Shown: positions 18,684-26,607 of the stretch, in pieces
How the letters are laid out: each line of letters begins with the position of its first letter
How positions within the stretch are numbered: position 1 is the first letter of the stretch
From: Chitinophaga barathri
GTDB taxonomy: Bacteria > Bacteroidota > Bacteroidia > Chitinophagales > Chitinophagaceae
Length of the DNA: 64,000 nucleotides
NCBI RefSeq assembly: GCF_003807585.1
Contig: NZ_RMBX01000007.1
Coordinates: 186,001-250,000 of the forward strand
Direction of reading: 5' to 3'
Program-made: the position numbers and the translations under genes
Notes under the pieces: model-generated
Database searches by the model: none
What the model saw: the letters and a program-made list of their open reading frames with translations, nothing else
What the model was told of the DNA's origin: nothing

Positions 18684-18984
18684 TTTTATGGGGTATATGG
18701 CCGCAAATCTAAGGATTTTCCGAAATCATAGCATCCCTTTGAGGAGGAACGGGTCGCAGCCAAACCGGCCGGTAAGGGCGGAATCATGACAATAAACGCC
18801 GGTTTGTTTGCGTTCCGGCTGCCGGTTCGCGCGGTTTCCCGCTGCCCTCATCGGCCCGGGCGATAATATTAGGTTTTCTTTGCCAGTGATAAACATTAGT
18901 TTTGTAAATCACCCTGCCGGGGAACCGCTGCCGGGTGGCTGTAACAACTGGTATAAACAAAAAAGTACATAAAGGCATCATCTT
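18684..18984 (+). promoter_or_regulatory. Upstream region of the pse operon with a -7-like box
   Basis: No gene is seen in this 301-base gap. TAGTTTTG at 18897-18904 fits the Bacteroidetes -7 consensus TAnnTTTG, and a T-rich tract (gttttc) lies about 19 bases upstream where a -33 box is expected. This is the likely promoter of the long pseudaminate operon that starts at 18985. Confidence 0.45.
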
Positions 18985-20001
18985 ATGTTAGACTTAAATG
19001 GAAAAAGCATCCTCATCACGGGGGGGACGGGGTCATTTGGAAAGGCATTCACCCAGCAGGTATTCGAACGGTGGCCACAGGTCAAAAGACTGGTCATCTT
19101 CTCCCGCGATGAGCAGAAGCAGTTTCAGATGGCGCAGGACTATCCCGAGGCCCAATATCCCCAGATCAGGTTCTTTATCGGCGATGTGAGGGATTACGAC
19201 CGGGTGAGAAGGGCTTTGAAAGGCATCGATTACGTGGTACATGCCGCGGCGATGAAACATGTGCCCATTGCCGAGTACAACCCCATGGAATGTATCAAGA
19301 CCAATATCATCGGAGCTGAGAATATTATCAATGCCTGTCTTGAAACCAATGTGGAAAGGGTGGTAGCCCTTTCAACGGACAAAGCGGCCGCTCCCATCAA
19401 TTTATACGGGGCTACCAAACTGGCTTCGGACAAGCTGTTCGTAGCGGCAAACAATATCAAAGGAGCCAATCCGATCCGTTTTTCCGTGGTACGCTACGGC
19501 AATGTAATGGGCTCCAACGGTTCCGTGATCCCGTTTTTTATGAAAAAACGCCAGGAAGGCGTGCTTCCTATCACAGATCCTACCATGACGCGTTTTAACA
19601 TCACCCTCAAAGAAGGCGTGGATATGGTGCTGCATGCGCTGGAGCTGGCCTGGGGCGGGGAGATCTTCGTACCTAAAATACCTTCCTACAAGATCACGGA
19701 TGTGGCCACGGCCATCGGCCCGGATTGTGAACAAAAGATTGTCGGCATCCGCCCGGGTGAAAAGATCCACGAGGAAATGATCACCAGTTCGGATTCTTTC
19801 TCCACTTATGACCTGGGTAAATACTATGTAATTTTGCCCCTGAGCACGGATTTTAAACTGAAAGAGTTTGTTGAAAAATTCAAAGCGGTGCCGGTGCCGC
19901 AGGGTTTCCGGTACAATTCCGGGGAAAATGCGGAATGGGTGAACGTGGAGGAGATCAGGACCCTGATCAGGGAACATGTTGACACCACTTTTTCTATCTA
20001 A
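18985..20001 (+). CDS. pseB: UDP-N-acetylglucosamine 4,6-dehydratase (inverting)
   Basis: First enzyme of pseudaminic acid synthesis: it converts UDP-GlcNAc to the 4-keto-6-deoxy-L-arabino-hexose by dehydration with C5 inversion. SDR protein of 338 residues with GGTGSFGKAFTQQVFERWPQ at the N-terminus, VVHAAAMKHVPIAEYNPMEC, and the active-site region LSTDKAAAPINLYGATKLAS in which TDK replaces the usual Ser/Thr-Tyr arrangement, as in FlaA1/PseB. The short single-domain form separates it from membrane-bound CapD/PglF. It opens the operon and is 14 bases from pseC. Confidence 0.96.
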   Translation: MLDLNGKSILITGGTGSFGKAFTQQVFERWPQVKRLVIFSRDEQKQFQMAQDYPEAQYPQIRFFIGDVRDYDRVRRALKGIDYVVHAAAMKHVPIAEYNPMECIKTNIIGAENIINACLETNVERVVALSTDKAAAPINLYGATKLASDKLFVAANNIKGANPIRFSVVRYGNVMGSNGSVIPFFMKKRQEGVLPITDPTMTRFNITLKEGVDMVLHALELAWGGEIFVPKIPSYKITDVATAIGPDCEQKIVGIRPGEKIHEEMITSSDSFSTYDLGKYYVILPLSTDFKLKEFVEKFKAVPVPQGFRYNSGENAEWVNVEEIRTLIREHVDTTFSI

Positions 20002-20015
20002 CCATTAACCATATT

Positions 20016-21164
20016 ATGCGCAGTATACCATACGGTAAACAGGAAATAGATTCAAAGGACATTGCAGCGGTTGTGGATGCGCTTCAGTCGGACTTCCTGA
20101 CGCAGGGTCCCCGCATCCTGGCATTTGAAAAAGCATTTGCGGAATATGTCGGCGCCCGTTATGCGGTAGCGGTTTCAAACGGCACCGCGGCGCTGCACCT
20201 CGCGGCCCTGGCGCTGGATGTGAATGAACAGTCGAATGTAATTACCACTCCCATTACCTTTGCGGCATCCGCCAATTGCATCCGTTATTGCGGCGGTAAA
20301 GTGACATTCGCCGATATAGACCCGAAGACGGCCACGCTGGACGTTGCCAGCGTGAAGGCATTGCTGGAGGCTTCACCCAAAGGCACCTACACCGGCATTA
20401 TCCCGGTGGATTACGCCGGGTATCCCGTGGACCTGGAGGCGTTCAGGAAACTGGCGGATGAGTACGGCCTCTGGATCATCGAGGATGCCTGTCATGCGCC
20501 CGGTGGTTATTTTACGGACAGCAAAGGCGAAAAACAATTCTGCGGTAACGGGAAGTTTGCAGAACTGGCGATCTTTTCCTTTCACCCCGTAAAACATATC
20601 GCCTGCGGCGAAGGCGGCATAGTGACCACGAACGATCCCGCTTTGTACGACCGGCTGCTGCTGCTGCGCACCCACGGCATCACCAAAGACCCCGCGAAAT
20701 TGCAGGAGAACCATGGTGGCTGGTATTATGAAATGCAGGACCTTGGGTTCAACTACCGGCTTACGGACTTCCAGGCCGCCCTGGGCCTTACCCAGCTTGA
20801 AAAAGCGGACAAAGGACTGGCCCGCCGCCGCGAAATAGCCCGTTATTATACGGAGCAATTCGCGGGCACCAATGTGGATACCAGCGTGGCGGACAATGGT
20901 GAAGGCCATGCCTATCACCTGTACGTGATCAAAGTGAAGAACAGGAAACAGCTGTACGACAAGTTGCGTGAGCATCATATCTATGCGCAGGTGCATTACA
21001 TCCCGGTGCATACCCTGCCTTATTACCAGGGCCTGGGTTATGGCAAGGGGCAGTATCCGCTGGCGGAAGCGTTTTATGAAGAATGTCTCAGCCTGCCGAT
21101 GTATCCCGGCCTTTCGCAGGAAGACCTCGATTTTGTCATTCAAACCGTACTACAATATGCCTGA
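20016..21164 (+). CDS. pseC: UDP-4-amino-4,6-dideoxy-N-acetyl-L-altrosamine transaminase
   Basis: PLP-dependent aminotransferase of the DegT/DnrJ family that aminates C4 of the PseB product using glutamate. The motif VAVSNGTAALHLAALAL binds the cofactor phosphate, DDACH-like IEDACHAPGG contacts the pyridine nitrogen, and the Schiff-base lysine is in FSFHPVKHIACGEGG. RTHGITKDP and FNYRLTDFQAALGLTQL are PseC signatures. The length of 382 residues is typical. The 3' end overlaps the methyltransferase ATG by 8 bases. Confidence 0.95.
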   Translation: MRSIPYGKQEIDSKDIAAVVDALQSDFLTQGPRILAFEKAFAEYVGARYAVAVSNGTAALHLAALALDVNEQSNVITTPITFAASANCIRYCGGKVTFADIDPKTATLDVASVKALLEASPKGTYTGIIPVDYAGYPVDLEAFRKLADEYGLWIIEDACHAPGGYFTDSKGEKQFCGNGKFAELAIFSFHPVKHIACGEGGIVTTNDPALYDRLLLLRTHGITKDPAKLQENHGGWYYEMQDLGFNYRLTDFQAALGLTQLEKADKGLARRREIARYYTEQFAGTNVDTSVADNGEGHAYHLYVIKVKNRKQLYDKLREHHIYAQVHYIPVHTLPYYQGLGYGKGQYPLAEAFYEECLSLPMYPGLSQEDLDFVIQTVLQYA

Positions 21165-21840
21165 CCAGACGGATCATTTTCAGAAAAAAGCTTTCCAGGA
21201 ATACGAAGCGGATCAATGGTTCCAGCGCAATAAATCCTACCTGGACAATTACAAAGCAGAGGATGATATCGTGATCAGCACGATCAGGAATTACAGGGTG
21301 AAGCCGGAAAATATACTGGAGATAGGCTCTTCGGCCGGTTACCGGTTGGATGGGATCAAAAAACTGTATCCGGGAACGAATGTATTCGGCATTGATCCTT
21401 CGCAGCAGGCGGTGGATTATGGTACGCGTATGTACCCGGAGGTGAAACTTTCCGCCGGTACGGCGGACCAGATGGGCATGTATGCGGACGGGCAGTTTGA
21501 CCTGGTGGTAGTGGGATTTGTGTTTTACGTGATAGACAGGCCACTGCTGCTGAAAGTGATTGCGGAGATAGACAGGGTGCTGGCGGACAAAGGCCTGCTG
21601 ATCGTCGTGGATTTCTTTTCCGAAAAAACGATCAAAAATAACTATCAGCACATCACCCAGTTCCAGGCATACAGTTACAAACAGAACTACGACAGGATAT
21701 TCACGGAAACCGAGCTGTACCAGCTGGTGTTCAAAGGGTCATTTGACCACGGCACCAAAGAGCTTGATTCCAGCGATGACTATTACAATAAATGCAGTGT
21801 AAGCCTGTTGAAGAAAGATATTTATGCAGCCTACAAATAA
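21157..21840 (+). CDS. Class I SAM-dependent methyltransferase
   Basis: Protein of 227 residues; ATG at 21157 (MPDQTDHFQKKAFQEYEADQ) is chosen because it overlaps the pseC stop by 8 bases and starts the conserved part. The SAM-binding motif I is ILEIGSSAGYRLDGI, motif II is FGIDPSQQAV, motif III/IV is FDLVVVGFVFYVIDRPLLLK and motif V is LADKGLLIVVDFF. It belongs to the Methyltransf_11/25 type. Its position between pseC and spsF suggests O- or N-methylation of the nonulosonate or of a neighbouring sugar, but the substrate is unknown. Confidence 0.88.
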   Translation: MPDQTDHFQKKAFQEYEADQWFQRNKSYLDNYKAEDDIVISTIRNYRVKPENILEIGSSAGYRLDGIKKLYPGTNVFGIDPSQQAVDYGTRMYPEVKLSAGTADQMGMYADGQFDLVVVGFVFYVIDRPLLLKVIAEIDRVLADKGLLIVVDFFSEKTIKNNYQHITQFQAYSYKQNYDRIFTETELYQLVFKGSFDHGTKELDSSDDYYNKCSVSLLKKDIYAAYK

Positions 21841-22690
21841 GATCATACTCGGTACCGTACAGTTCGGTATTCCTTATGGCATCAATAACAGCCAGGGCAG
21901 GCCAGATACGCAGGCGGTGTTTGACATGCTGGACTTTGCCGGCGGAAACGGCATCGCCATGCTGGACACCGCGGAAGCCTATGGTGAAGCGGAAGCTGTC
22001 ATTGCGGCCTATCACCGGCAGACGGGCAAACGTTTCAGCATCATTTCCAAGTTCAAAGGGCAGGCGCAGCTGGAAGAATATACACGCGGCAAGATAACAA
22101 TGCTTGGCATCGACCAATTGTATTCTTACATGTTTCATAACTATAAGGACTATGAAGGCAATACCGGGTTGATCAATGAGCTGAAAGACCTGAAGGAAAA
22201 AGGGTTGATCAAAAAGATCGGCATCTCGATCTATACAAACGAAGAGCTGGCCGCCGTAACAGAGGATGAAGACATTGAGCTGATCCAGCTACCGTTCAAC
22301 CTGCTGGACAATAATTCACAACGTGGAGCACTGCTGGTGAAAGCAAAGGAAATGGGGAAAGAGATCCATGTGCGGTCTGTTTTTTTGCAAGGGCTCTTTT
22401 TTAAAGACACTGCCACCTTTCCCGGCAAACTTGCCCCGCTGGCGCCATACGTGGAAAAGCTGCAACATCTCGCGGTGGTACACGAAGTGCCGCTGAACCA
22501 GCTGGCACTGAACTACGCGCTGGCGCAACCGTATATCGATAAAGTACTGATAGGCGTGGATTCCATTGAGCAGCTGCGTGAAAACCTGCATGCCATCTGG
22601 CCCGCCACACCGGCCTACAGGCATTTGTTTCAGCAGGTCAATGAGATCATGGTGGAGGAAACAACATTATTAAACCCGGCAAACTGGTAA
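21824..22690 (+). CDS. Aldo/keto reductase family protein
   Basis: NAD(P)H-dependent reductase with a TIM-barrel fold, 288 residues. LGTVQFGIPYGINN at the N-terminus and the catalytic Asp/Tyr in MLDTAEAYGEAE are visible; IISKFKGQ supplies the lysine. KKIGISIYTNEELAA and IQLPFNLLDN form the later cofactor-binding strands. Homologues occur next to SpsF-like and PseG-like genes in many nonulosonate clusters. A step in making a modified or acyl-substituted nonulosonate is inferred; no experiment is known to me. It overlaps the methyltransferase by 17 bases. Confidence 0.88.
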   Translation: MQPTNKIILGTVQFGIPYGINNSQGRPDTQAVFDMLDFAGGNGIAMLDTAEAYGEAEAVIAAYHRQTGKRFSIISKFKGQAQLEEYTRGKITMLGIDQLYSYMFHNYKDYEGNTGLINELKDLKEKGLIKKIGISIYTNEELAAVTEDEDIELIQLPFNLLDNNSQRGALLVKAKEMGKEIHVRSVFLQGLFFKDTATFPGKLAPLAPYVEKLQHLAVVHEVPLNQLALNYALAQPYIDKVLIGVDSIEQLRENLHAIWPATPAYRHLFQQVNEIMVEETTLLNPANW

Positions 22691-22691
22691 T

Positions 22692-23450
22692 ATGCAGGTA
22701 GTGGCAATCACACAGGCCAGAATAGGTTCTTCCCGGCTGCCGGGAAAGATACTCCGTGAAGTGAACGGCCAGAGCCTGCTGGAAATACACCTGCAAAGGA
22801 TCAGCGCCGCCGCCACCATCCAAAAACTGATCGTGGCCACCACGCTGGAGCCCGGTATAGAGCCGGTGCTTGGCATTATGAAAAAACTGGGCGTACAATA
22901 TTTCCAGGGCAGTACGGACGATGTGCTGGACCGTTTTTACCAGGCGGTAAAAGATATCCGACCGGACTACGTGATCCGCCTCACTGCGGATTGCCCGCTG
23001 ATAGACCCGCGGCTGATCGACAAAGTAGTGCAATACACCCTCGGTCATCAACTGGACTATTGCAGCAATACACTCGAAGAAAACTATCCTGACGGACAGG
23101 ATATAGAAGTGTTCCGCTTTGCCGCGCTGGAAAAGGCCTGGCAGGAAGCGACGCTTCCATCGGACAGGGAGCATGTGACGCCTTTCATCCGGAGGCATTC
23201 GGATTTTATAGGCGGTACGACGTTCAAAGCAGCGAACTTCAACGAAGGCGTTCAGCTTGGCGGCCTGCGAATGACCGTGGACGAGCAGCGGGACCTGGAT
23301 GTGATCACCCAACTGATCACGCAGCTGGGCACAGGCGCCACCATGGGAGCCTACGCGGAATTCCTGCGGACGAACCCGGCGATACAATCCATCAACAGCG
23401 AGATAAAAAGAAACGAAGGCTATCAAAAATCTTTAAATAATGATCAATAA
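22692..23450 (+). CDS. SpsF-like cytidylyltransferase, probable CMP-nonulosonate synthetase
   Basis: Nucleotidyltransferase of 252 residues in the CMP-sugar (SpsF/KdsB) superfamily. The N-terminus VVAITQARIGSSRLPGKILR is the SpsF signature and differs from canonical PseF, which begins AIIPARGGSKRIPRKN. LDRFYQAVKDIRPDYVIRLTADCPLIDP is the metal-binding region, followed by LDYCSNTLEENYPDGQDIEVF. Bacillus SpsE-SpsF-SpsG correspond to PseI, PseF and PseG, so this gene most likely supplies the CMP activation step here. It overlaps the following aminotransferase start by 11 bases. Confidence 0.82.
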   Translation: MQVVAITQARIGSSRLPGKILREVNGQSLLEIHLQRISAAATIQKLIVATTLEPGIEPVLGIMKKLGVQYFQGSTDDVLDRFYQAVKDIRPDYVIRLTADCPLIDPRLIDKVVQYTLGHQLDYCSNTLEENYPDGQDIEVFRFAALEKAWQEATLPSDREHVTPFIRRHSDFIGGTTFKAANFNEGVQLGGLRMTVDEQRDLDVITQLITQLGTGATMGAYAEFLRTNPAIQSINSEIKRNEGYQKSLNNDQ

Positions 23451-24759
23451 TTTCATTAAGTCTGATGAGTTCCGGGCGAAGATCCACGACCTGATCCCGG
23501 GCGGGGCGCATACTTATTCAAAAGGGGACGACCAGTTTCCAATATTGTCTCCCGCGGCCATCAGTCATGGTAAAGGTTCACAGGTATGGGACATTGACGG
23601 CAATCAATACCTGGACTGCTCGATGGGCCTCTCTTCCGTGGTTCTCGGTCATGCTTACCAACCTGTGTTGGACCGTGTGAGGCTGGAGCTGGATAAAGGG
23701 GTGAACTTTCAGCGCCCTGCTTATATAGAAATGGAAATGGCCGAACGTTTCCTGAAAAACATCCCTGGCCATGATATGATCAAATTCGCGAAGAACGGCT
23801 CTACCGTTACCACTGCAGCTACCAAGCTGGCGCGTGCTTATACCGGCAGAAAACTGATCGCATTTCCCGGGGATCATCCTTTTTATTCCTACGATGATTG
23901 GTTTATCGGTAAAACCAACTGTGATAGAGGAATTCCTGAAGAGATCTCGGCACTGTCCGTTACCTACAAATCTGATGATATTGAATCCCTCCGGGAATTG
24001 TTCAACAAATATCCTGGCCAGATCGCCTGTGTGATCTCTGAACCGGAGAAAAGCTTCGGCCTGCCCGAAGGTTATCTCGCCAAAGCCATTGAGCTCGCGC
24101 ATCAAAATGGCGCGCTCTACATCATCGACGAAATGATCACCGGCTACAAAACCGCATTCCCCGGTTCCATGACCAAATACAACGTAAAGCCGGATATGAC
24201 TACATGGGGCAAAGGCATTGCAAACGGATTTTCTTTCTGTGCGCTTACCGGCACCAAAGAAGTTATGGAACTGGGCGGGATCAGGGAAACGGGCAAAGAA
24301 AAAGTATTTCTCATATCCACCACACACGGCGGAGAAACGCATAACATTGGCGCGGCTATTGCCACCATCGATGTGTTTGAACAGAACGATGTGATCGGGC
24401 ACAATCACGCTATTGGAGCCGAACTGGTAGCGCAATGCGGCAGCGTGCTGAAACGATCGGGACTTGAAGAGTACATTACCGTCGCTCCCTGCAATTGGTT
24501 GCCGGTGTTCATTTTTAGGAATAAGGCCAAAGAAATATGCAGTGGCATGCGCACGCTGGCTATGCAGGAAATGATCAGGAATGGCGCATTGTTTCAGGGT
24601 GTGTTCGTTCCTTGTTTTTCTCACACCAAAGAGGATGTATCGCATTTCGCAGCAGCATTTGAGCATACGCTGAATGTATACGCGAAAGCGTTGGAAAGCG
24701 GCTATCAACAATACCTGCAGGGCGAACCTGCCAAACCCGTTTTTAGAAAATATCTATGA
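23440..24759 (+). CDS. Class III PLP aminotransferase (glutamate-1-semialdehyde aminomutase-like)
   Basis: Protein of 439 residues with the HemL/class III fold. DLIPGGAHTYSKGDDQFP and YLDCSMGLSSVVLGHA open the substrate domain, KFAKNGSTVTTAATKLAR binds PLP phosphate, LYIIDEMITGYK holds the pyridine-binding Asp, and the Schiff-base lysine is in TTWGKGIANGFSFCAL. It is not housekeeping hemL: the context is a nonulosonate operon and the motifs diverge (NGSTV for NSGTEA). Similar genes sit beside spsF and pseG in other bacteria. The role in adding or rearranging an amino group of the sugar is inferred. The stop overlaps pseG by 4 bases. Confidence 0.85.
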   Translation: MINNFIKSDEFRAKIHDLIPGGAHTYSKGDDQFPILSPAAISHGKGSQVWDIDGNQYLDCSMGLSSVVLGHAYQPVLDRVRLELDKGVNFQRPAYIEMEMAERFLKNIPGHDMIKFAKNGSTVTTAATKLARAYTGRKLIAFPGDHPFYSYDDWFIGKTNCDRGIPEEISALSVTYKSDDIESLRELFNKYPGQIACVISEPEKSFGLPEGYLAKAIELAHQNGALYIIDEMITGYKTAFPGSMTKYNVKPDMTTWGKGIANGFSFCALTGTKEVMELGGIRETGKEKVFLISTTHGGETHNIGAAIATIDVFEQNDVIGHNHAIGAELVAQCGSVLKRSGLEEYITVAPCNWLPVFIFRNKAKEICSGMRTLAMQEMIRNGALFQGVFVPCFSHTKEDVSHFAAAFEHTLNVYAKALESGYQQYLQGEPAKPVFRKYL

Positions 24760-25763
24760 TGCCGGCAAGGACGAAAATATTATTCCGTTGCGATGGAAGC
24801 CAGCAGATAGGTTTGGGGCATGTAGTCAGGAGCTGCGCATTGGCGATGATGCTCGGGGAGAAATTTGAATGCAGTTTTTTCATTCGTGACCCTTCCCCCG
24901 CGCTCAGCCGCTACATTAAAGAAGCCGGTTTCGCGCTGACATCACTTCCCGGAACTGTTATCGAAGAAGAAGCTGCGGCTTGGGCGGAACACCTGGAAGG
25001 TGATGAAATACTGGTGCTGGATGGCTATGCGTTCAATACCCGTTACCAGCAGTTGTTGAAAACCAAAGGCAACAAGATCGTTTGTATTGATGATATTCAT
25101 GCGTATAAATTTGTTGCGGACATTGTTATCAATCACGCGCCGGGCGTGGATGAAAGTATGTATTCATTAAGCGAAGGGGGTAAGTTATTTACAGGTCCGC
25201 AATTCGCCCTGATTAGGAAAAGTTTTTTACAACAGGCGCTGAACGGGAAGAAAAAAGGCACAGACGATACGATCTTTGTCTGCCTCGGAGGAGCGGACCC
25301 GTCCAACACGACCTTATCCGTCATTCAGAATATATATACGCGGGCTCAGCATCTCACCCGTAATATAACGGTGAACCTGGTCTTGGGAAGCGCCTACAAA
25401 TATGAAGATACACTTGCCTTGCAGGAAACGGGCATGGTGCAACTGAATATATTCCGTAACCTGTCCGCGGAGCTTCTGATAGAAGTCATGCAAAGATGTA
25501 GTATTGCTATATGCTCCGCAAGCACGATTTGTTTTGAATATGCGGCTGTGAGCACCGGCACTATTTTCCTGTGTAAAACAGCAGATAACCAGGCTGAATT
25601 TTACACACATATGCTACAGAATAAATTTGCAGAGGATTTCTTTTCGGGTTTTTATCCTGAAGACGGAAGTTTTAGCAGACAGGATCAGCATAAATTTGCA
25701 GATCTGCTGGATGGGAAACAAAGGCAGCGAATATTGGATATTTTTGAGGAACTTGTGAGGTGA
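24756..25763 (+). CDS. pseG: UDP-2,4-diacetamido-2,4,6-trideoxy-L-altrose hydrolase
   Basis: Removes UDP from the PseH product to release the free 2,4-diamino-6-deoxy sugar for condensation by PseI. GT-B-like hydrolase of 335 residues. The motif FRCDGSQQIGLGHVVRSCAL carries the conserved catalytic His of PseG, and VCLGGADPSNTTLSVI and ICSASTICFEYAAVSTGTIF are the C-terminal nucleotide-binding signatures. ATG at 24756 or the next codon at 24759 could start. It overlaps the aminotransferase and is 19 bases before the pseH region. Confidence 0.93.
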   Translation: MMPARTKILFRCDGSQQIGLGHVVRSCALAMMLGEKFECSFFIRDPSPALSRYIKEAGFALTSLPGTVIEEEAAAWAEHLEGDEILVLDGYAFNTRYQQLLKTKGNKIVCIDDIHAYKFVADIVINHAPGVDESMYSLSEGGKLFTGPQFALIRKSFLQQALNGKKKGTDDTIFVCLGGADPSNTTLSVIQNIYTRAQHLTRNITVNLVLGSAYKYEDTLALQETGMVQLNIFRNLSAELLIEVMQRCSIAICSASTICFEYAAVSTGTIFLCKTADNQAEFYTHMLQNKFAEDFFSGFYPEDGSFSRQDQHKFADLLDGKQRQRILDIFEELVR

Positions 25764-25791
25764 TACAATAATAACTTAATCCGTGAAAATT

Positions 25792-26355
25792 ATGACAGTA
25801 TCATTAAAGTTGATGACCAGGGAAGACCTCGAGATGGTAAGGAACTGGAGGAATTCCAGCGCGGTCAGTCAATTTATGTACACTAATATACAGATCTCCG
25901 CTGAAGATCAGGTGAAATGGTTCAACAGGATAGAGCAGGACCCAACCTGCAAATACTGGATTATCACCGCAGAAGATGTTCCCGTCGGTCTGGTCTCATT
26001 TATGGGGATCGACCTCGTAAACCGGAAATGTACATGGGCTTTTTACATCGGAGCAGAAGAATACCTGGGCAGCGGGATCGGTGCGAGGGTTGAATTTATG
26101 TCGCTGGAGTATGCTTTTTTTGAACTGAATTTAAATAAGGTGGCATGCGAGGTTTTGACATCCAACGAAAGGGTCATTCAACTGCATAAGAAATTTGGAT
26201 TTCAGCAGGAGGCCTTTTTTAAGCAGCATATTTGTAAAGACAGAAATTTTCTCGATGTCGTTGGGCTTGGTCTGCTTAAGTCTGAGTGGGAAACAAAAAG
26301 GGATTACTTTATTAACACATTAAAATTTAAACCGCTCGACCATGGAGTTCAGTGA
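25792..26355 (+). CDS. pseH: PseH-like GNAT N-acyltransferase
   Basis: N-acyltransferase of the GNAT fold that acylates the C4 amino group of the UDP-diamino sugar, 187 residues from ATG 25792 (a GTG nine bases upstream is the alternative). The sequence LMTREDLEMVRNWRNSSAVS and FMYTNIQISAEDQVKWFNRI is the PseH N-terminus. VPVGLVSFMGIDL, WAFYIGAEEYLGSGIGARVE (acyl-donor pantetheine/pyrophosphate loop, GSGIGAR) and NERVIQLHKKFGF complete the fold. The ACP gene begins 14 bases before its end. An ACP-bound acyl donor instead of acetyl-CoA is therefore a real possibility here. Confidence 0.88.
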   Translation: MTVSLKLMTREDLEMVRNWRNSSAVSQFMYTNIQISAEDQVKWFNRIEQDPTCKYWIITAEDVPVGLVSFMGIDLVNRKCTWAFYIGAEEYLGSGIGARVEFMSLEYAFFELNLNKVACEVLTSNERVIQLHKKFGFQQEAFFKQHICKDRNFLDVVGLGLLKSEWETKRDYFINTLKFKPLDHGVQ

Positions 26356-26578
26356 TTTTAAGTTCAAATTCATCGATCAATTTGTTGGAGAAGATATATC
26401 AACGATCAGCGAAGATTCAGCATTCAGACAACTTCCCTCATGGGATTCCCTGACAGCAATGGCTATCATTGCAATGATCGAAGATGAATATAAAGTTAAG
26501 ATGACAATCGACGAAATGAAAGAACTGGGAACGATTGGCGAGGTCTTTACTTTCGTTTCTTCCAGACAATTATCCTAG
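26342..26578 (+). CDS. Acyl carrier protein
   Basis: Small acidic four-helix carrier protein of 78 residues. The phosphopantetheine attachment serine is in LPSWDSLTAMAIIAMIEDEY (DSL motif). SWDS with MTIDEMKELGTIGEVF matches ACPs that serve secondary pathways rather than fatty-acid AcpP, which has GADSLDTVEL. It lies within the pse operon, overlapping pseH and 29 bases before the KAS III gene. The likely role is to carry an acyl chain made by the adjacent synthase and hand it to the PseH-like acyltransferase; this is inferred from context. Confidence 0.9.
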   Translation: MEFSDFKFKFIDQFVGEDISTISEDSAFRQLPSWDSLTAMAIIAMIEDEYKVKMTIDEMKELGTIGEVFTFVSSRQLS

Positions 26579-26607
26579 AATATAACTATCAGAAAAACGC
26601 CGAGTGT

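Noticed and set aside
23578..24711. 377-codon minus-strand open frame
   Set aside because: Antisense to the class III aminotransferase, which has all its PLP motifs; the antisense translation is not protein-like.
23440..24759. Housekeeping hemL
   Set aside because: It resembles HemL in fold, but the NSGTEA region is NGSTV and the gene is inside a nonulosonate operon, so tetrapyrrole synthesis is unlikely.
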